Below are positions 60,832-64,000 of a stretch of 64,000 nt of DNA, one piece after another. The notes beneath the pieces were generated by a model that worked only from the letters and a program-made list of their open reading frames with translations, did no database searches and was not told the origin of the DNA. The stretch's first letter is position 1. Each line of letters begins with the position of its first letter. The stretch is from positions 5,166,001 to 5,230,000 of the forward strand of contig NZ_RAPS01000001.1 in NCBI RefSeq assembly GCF_003610255.1, given 5' to 3'. Made by a program: the position numbers and the translations under genes. The DNA comes from Streptomyces sp. TLI_171. GTDB lineage: Bacteria; Actinomycetota; Actinomycetes; Streptomycetales; Streptomycetaceae.

Positions 60832-61652
60832 ATGGACGACAGCACGGACAGCACCGGCGCCGGGCCGACCCCGCACACCGGACGGCCCGACCGCCCCGAA
60901 CAGCCCGGCCTGCCCGGCAGCCCCGCCGCCACCGCGCCCAGCCGGCCCGACCGCGCCGCGCTTCTCGCCGACGCACAGCCCTACTGCCTGCAGCACGCCC
61001 TCGCCCTGGCCGGCCCCGACGCCCTGCGCCTGCACGGCCTCCGCGCCCCCGTCCGCGGCACCGACCTGCTGCTGATCAGCGCCGAAGGCCCGCCGCTCGC
61101 CGACCTCGCCACCGGACTCGCCGAAACCCTGCGCGCCGCCGGCCACCACCTCCGGGAACCCGTCGGCACCGCCCGCCGCCACCAACTCGCCGTCACCGAC
61201 GGCGCCCGCCACGACCTCGGCATCGAACTGCGGCGCGAACCGCTGCGCCACCCGCCGGTGCTGCCCGCCGCCGCGCCGATCCCCGTCACCGCCCTGGAGG
61301 ACGCCGCCGCCCTCGCCGTCCTCACCCTCTGCGAACGCGCCCTGCCCGCCGACCTGTTCGCCCTGCACGCCCTCACCGACCGGTTCCGCGAGGGCGAACT
61401 CCTCGCCCTGGCCGGCCCGTTCGACGAGGACTTCACCGCCCGCACGCTCGCCGACCGGCTGGAGAGCGCCGCCGCGCTGCTGCCGCCCGGCGCCGCCGAC
61501 ACCCAGCAGTGGGCCGAGACCTGGGCCCAGGACCTGCGGCTCGACCCCTGCTGGAGACCACCGAACTCGCCGACGGCCTGCACGACCCCTACCTGGACAC
61601 CGCCGAGAACCCCGACCCCGCCGGACCCGAAGACCCGGCCGACGACCTGTAA
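60832..61652 (+). pseudogene. AbiEii/AbiGii-like nucleotidyltransferase-domain gene with a one-base frameshift
   Basis: Frame 1 from the ATG at 60832 is coherent to LRLDP at about 61548 and then turns into atypical Pro/Thr-rich sequence. The -1 frame continues the protein sensibly from CTG at 61548 (LLETTELADGLHDPYLDTAE) to the TAA at 61650-61652. Restoring one C in the run at 61545-61548 joins them into a ~273-residue protein. The visible domain resembles AbiEii-type nucleotidyltransferases (LEDAAALAVLTLCERALPAD; DLFALHALTDRF). However, the usual SRDLD metal site reads VRGTDLL, so it was probably inactive already. Could be a true mutation, a sequencing error or slippage. Confidence 0.65.
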
Positions 61653-61758
61653 GGGTGAATCGCGCTTCCCCGTCAGGGTGCTCGTTGAGCAGGGCATCCT
61701 CCCGGCGCAGACTGGAAGACGAGCGCGGGACATCCGTGGACATCGGAGGCAGAGACCC

Positions 61759-63282
<1,524 letters not shown>

Positions 63283-63304
63283 CCCCACCACGCCCCGGCG
63301 CGAC

Positions 63305-63336
63305 GGAAGGCCGACCCCACCAGGGGCCGGCCTTCC
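63305..63336. terminator. Bidirectional terminator between mmsA and the TetR gene
   Basis: A 14-position stem with one mismatch (63305-63318 with 63323-63336) and an ACCA loop, between converging genes. Confidence 0.75.
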
Positions 63337-63343
63337 GGCCGTG

Positions 63344-63985
63344 CTAGCCGGCGCCGCTGTTCCGGACCTGGCGGCGCACCGTCGCCTTCACCGCCCGGGA
63401 CACCACCGGACCGAGCCCGTCCACCACCTCGACCAGCACCCCCAGGCCGTCGAGCGCCGCGAACGCCCCCGCCGCACCCTCCGGGTCCACCCCCTCGTAC
63501 AGCTCCAGACCGACGAACGCCGCCGTCACCGCCCTGGCCAGACCCGGCAGGTCCAGGAACTCCGCCATCGGGTGACCGGCGAACAGCCGCACCAGCACGG
63601 CCTCGATCTCCACCGTCCACAGCCGCAGCGCCTCCGCCGACACCGCGGCCAGCTGCGGATACCCCCGCGCCCCCGCCAGGAACTGACCCAGCAGGGCCAC
63701 GTTCCCGGCCTCCCTCTCCTGCGCGTGCAGGCGCTGACCCACTGTCAGCAACTCGCGCAGCGAACCCACCTCCGCGAACTGCTCCCGGTACCGGCCCAAC
63801 CGCGCTTCGGTCTCCCGCAGGGCCGCCGCCGCGAGCAGCCCCTCCACCGTCTTGAAGTGGTAGAACACCAGCGCCTGATTGGCCCCGATCTCCCCGGCGA
63901 TGCTCCGCGCCGACACCCCCGAGATCCCCTGCCGCTTGAGCGCCCCGATGGCCGCGTCCATCAACCGCTCACGTGTGTCGCCCAT
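63344..63985 (-). CDS. TetR family transcriptional regulator (second)
   Basis: 213 residues, ATG at 63985. TetR HTH: RERLMDAAIGALKRQGISGV then SARSIAGEIGANQALVFYHF. The C-terminal domain is helical (LLGQFLAGARGYPQLAAVSA) and of the large TetR_C group found in streptomycetes. A -10 TACGCT lies seven bases upstream on the minus strand. Ligand and targets unknown; its regulated gene may lie beyond 64000. Confidence 0.88.
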   Translation of the reverse strand: MGDTRERLMDAAIGALKRQGISGVSARSIAGEIGANQALVFYHFKTVEGLLAAAALRETEARLGRYREQFAEVGSLRELLTVGQRLHAQEREAGNVALLGQFLAGARGYPQLAAVSAEALRLWTVEIEAVLVRLFAGHPMAEFLDLPGLARAVTAAFVGLELYEGVDPEGAAGAFAALDGLGVLVEVVDGLGPVVSRAVKATVRRQVRNSGAG

Positions 63986-63992
63986 GCGCCGC

Positions 63993-63998
63993 AGCGTA
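63993..63998 (-). promoter_or_regulatory. -10 hexamer TACGCT for the TetR gene at 63985
   Basis: On the minus strand TACGCT is followed by GCGGCGC and then the ATG, with no Shine-Dalgarno sequence; probable leaderless mRNA. The -35 would lie outside the window. Confidence 0.45.
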
Positions 63999-64000
63999 GC

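Overview
The window is chromosomal DNA of a high-GC actinomycete, most likely Streptomyces or Kitasatospora. The evidence is the very high GC at third codon positions, frequent GTG starts, the developmental genes nsdA and whiG, tandem sipWXYZ signal peptidases, and a gene order (acyP-smc-ftsY-nsdA-amtB-glnK-glnD-ffh ... rpsP-rimM-trmD-rplS-sip ... dprA-whiG ... rpsB-tsf-pyrH-frr-cdsA-rlmN) that from memory matches the conserved core of the S. coelicolor chromosome around SCO5576-SCO5660. No tRNA, rRNA, CRISPR array or intact mobile element was seen; one decayed tyrosine-recombinase-like gene is present.

Layout. 1-4.4 kb: end of a multi-TM protein, a secreted/anchored protein of unknown role, and a divergent MFS exporter / degenerate recombinase pair sharing a repeat operator. 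4.4-10.5 kb: acylphosphatase, a small coiled-coil protein, smc, ftsY. 10.5-13 kb: a Prim-Pol-like protein divergent from nsdA. 13-17.4 kb: nitrogen module amtB-glnK-glnD behind GlnR-type boxes. 17.5-25.2 kb: ffh, a GNAT, an FtsH protease, a methyltransferase, proS and a zincin-like protein. 25.5-32.4 kb: ribosome and secretion operon rpsP-KH-rimM-trmD-rplS followed by four type I signal peptidases. 32.5-40.5 kb: Nudix, DUF2469, YraN, ComM-like AAA+, DprA, WhiG, TetR. 40.5-47.5 kb: M23 peptidase, then rpsB-tsf-pyrH-frr-cdsA-rlmN. 47.6-49.5 kb: an ABC-type ATPase/permease pair. 49.7-60.2 kb: amine (polyamine/GABA) catabolism with two class III aminotransferases, two aldehyde dehydrogenases, an Lrp/AsnC and a PucR regulator, interrupted by an orphan type VII-secretion-like three-gene operon. 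60.3-64 kb: a second Prim-Pol-like paralogue, a frameshifted AbiEii-like gene, mmsA and a TetR regulator.

How it fits together. ffh, ftsY and the four signal peptidases cover co-translational targeting and signal-peptide removal. rpsP/rimM/trmD/rplS and rpsB/tsf/pyrH/frr/cdsA/rlmN supply translation, UMP phosphorylation and phospholipid precursors. amtB/glnK/glnD couple ammonium uptake to nitrogen status, and the amine catabolic cluster would release nitrogen and carbon from di/polyamines.

Most unusual features. (i) WhiG carries an N-terminal, Pro/Ala/Gly-rich extension of about 370 residues, and the adjacent DprA also has a low-complexity extension. (ii) Two intergenic sites about 7.8 kb apart each hold a pair of DnaA-box-like 9-mers at the same 17-bp period with a shared GCCCGGG spacer. 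(iii) An orphan WXG/EspC-like operon has no secretion machinery in view. (iv) A single-base deletion in a C-run breaks an AbiEii-like gene. (v) Many genes have a -10-like hexamer 6-9 nt before the start codon and no Shine-Dalgarno sequence, the signature of leaderless mRNAs. No single element is clearly a new defence or mobile system.
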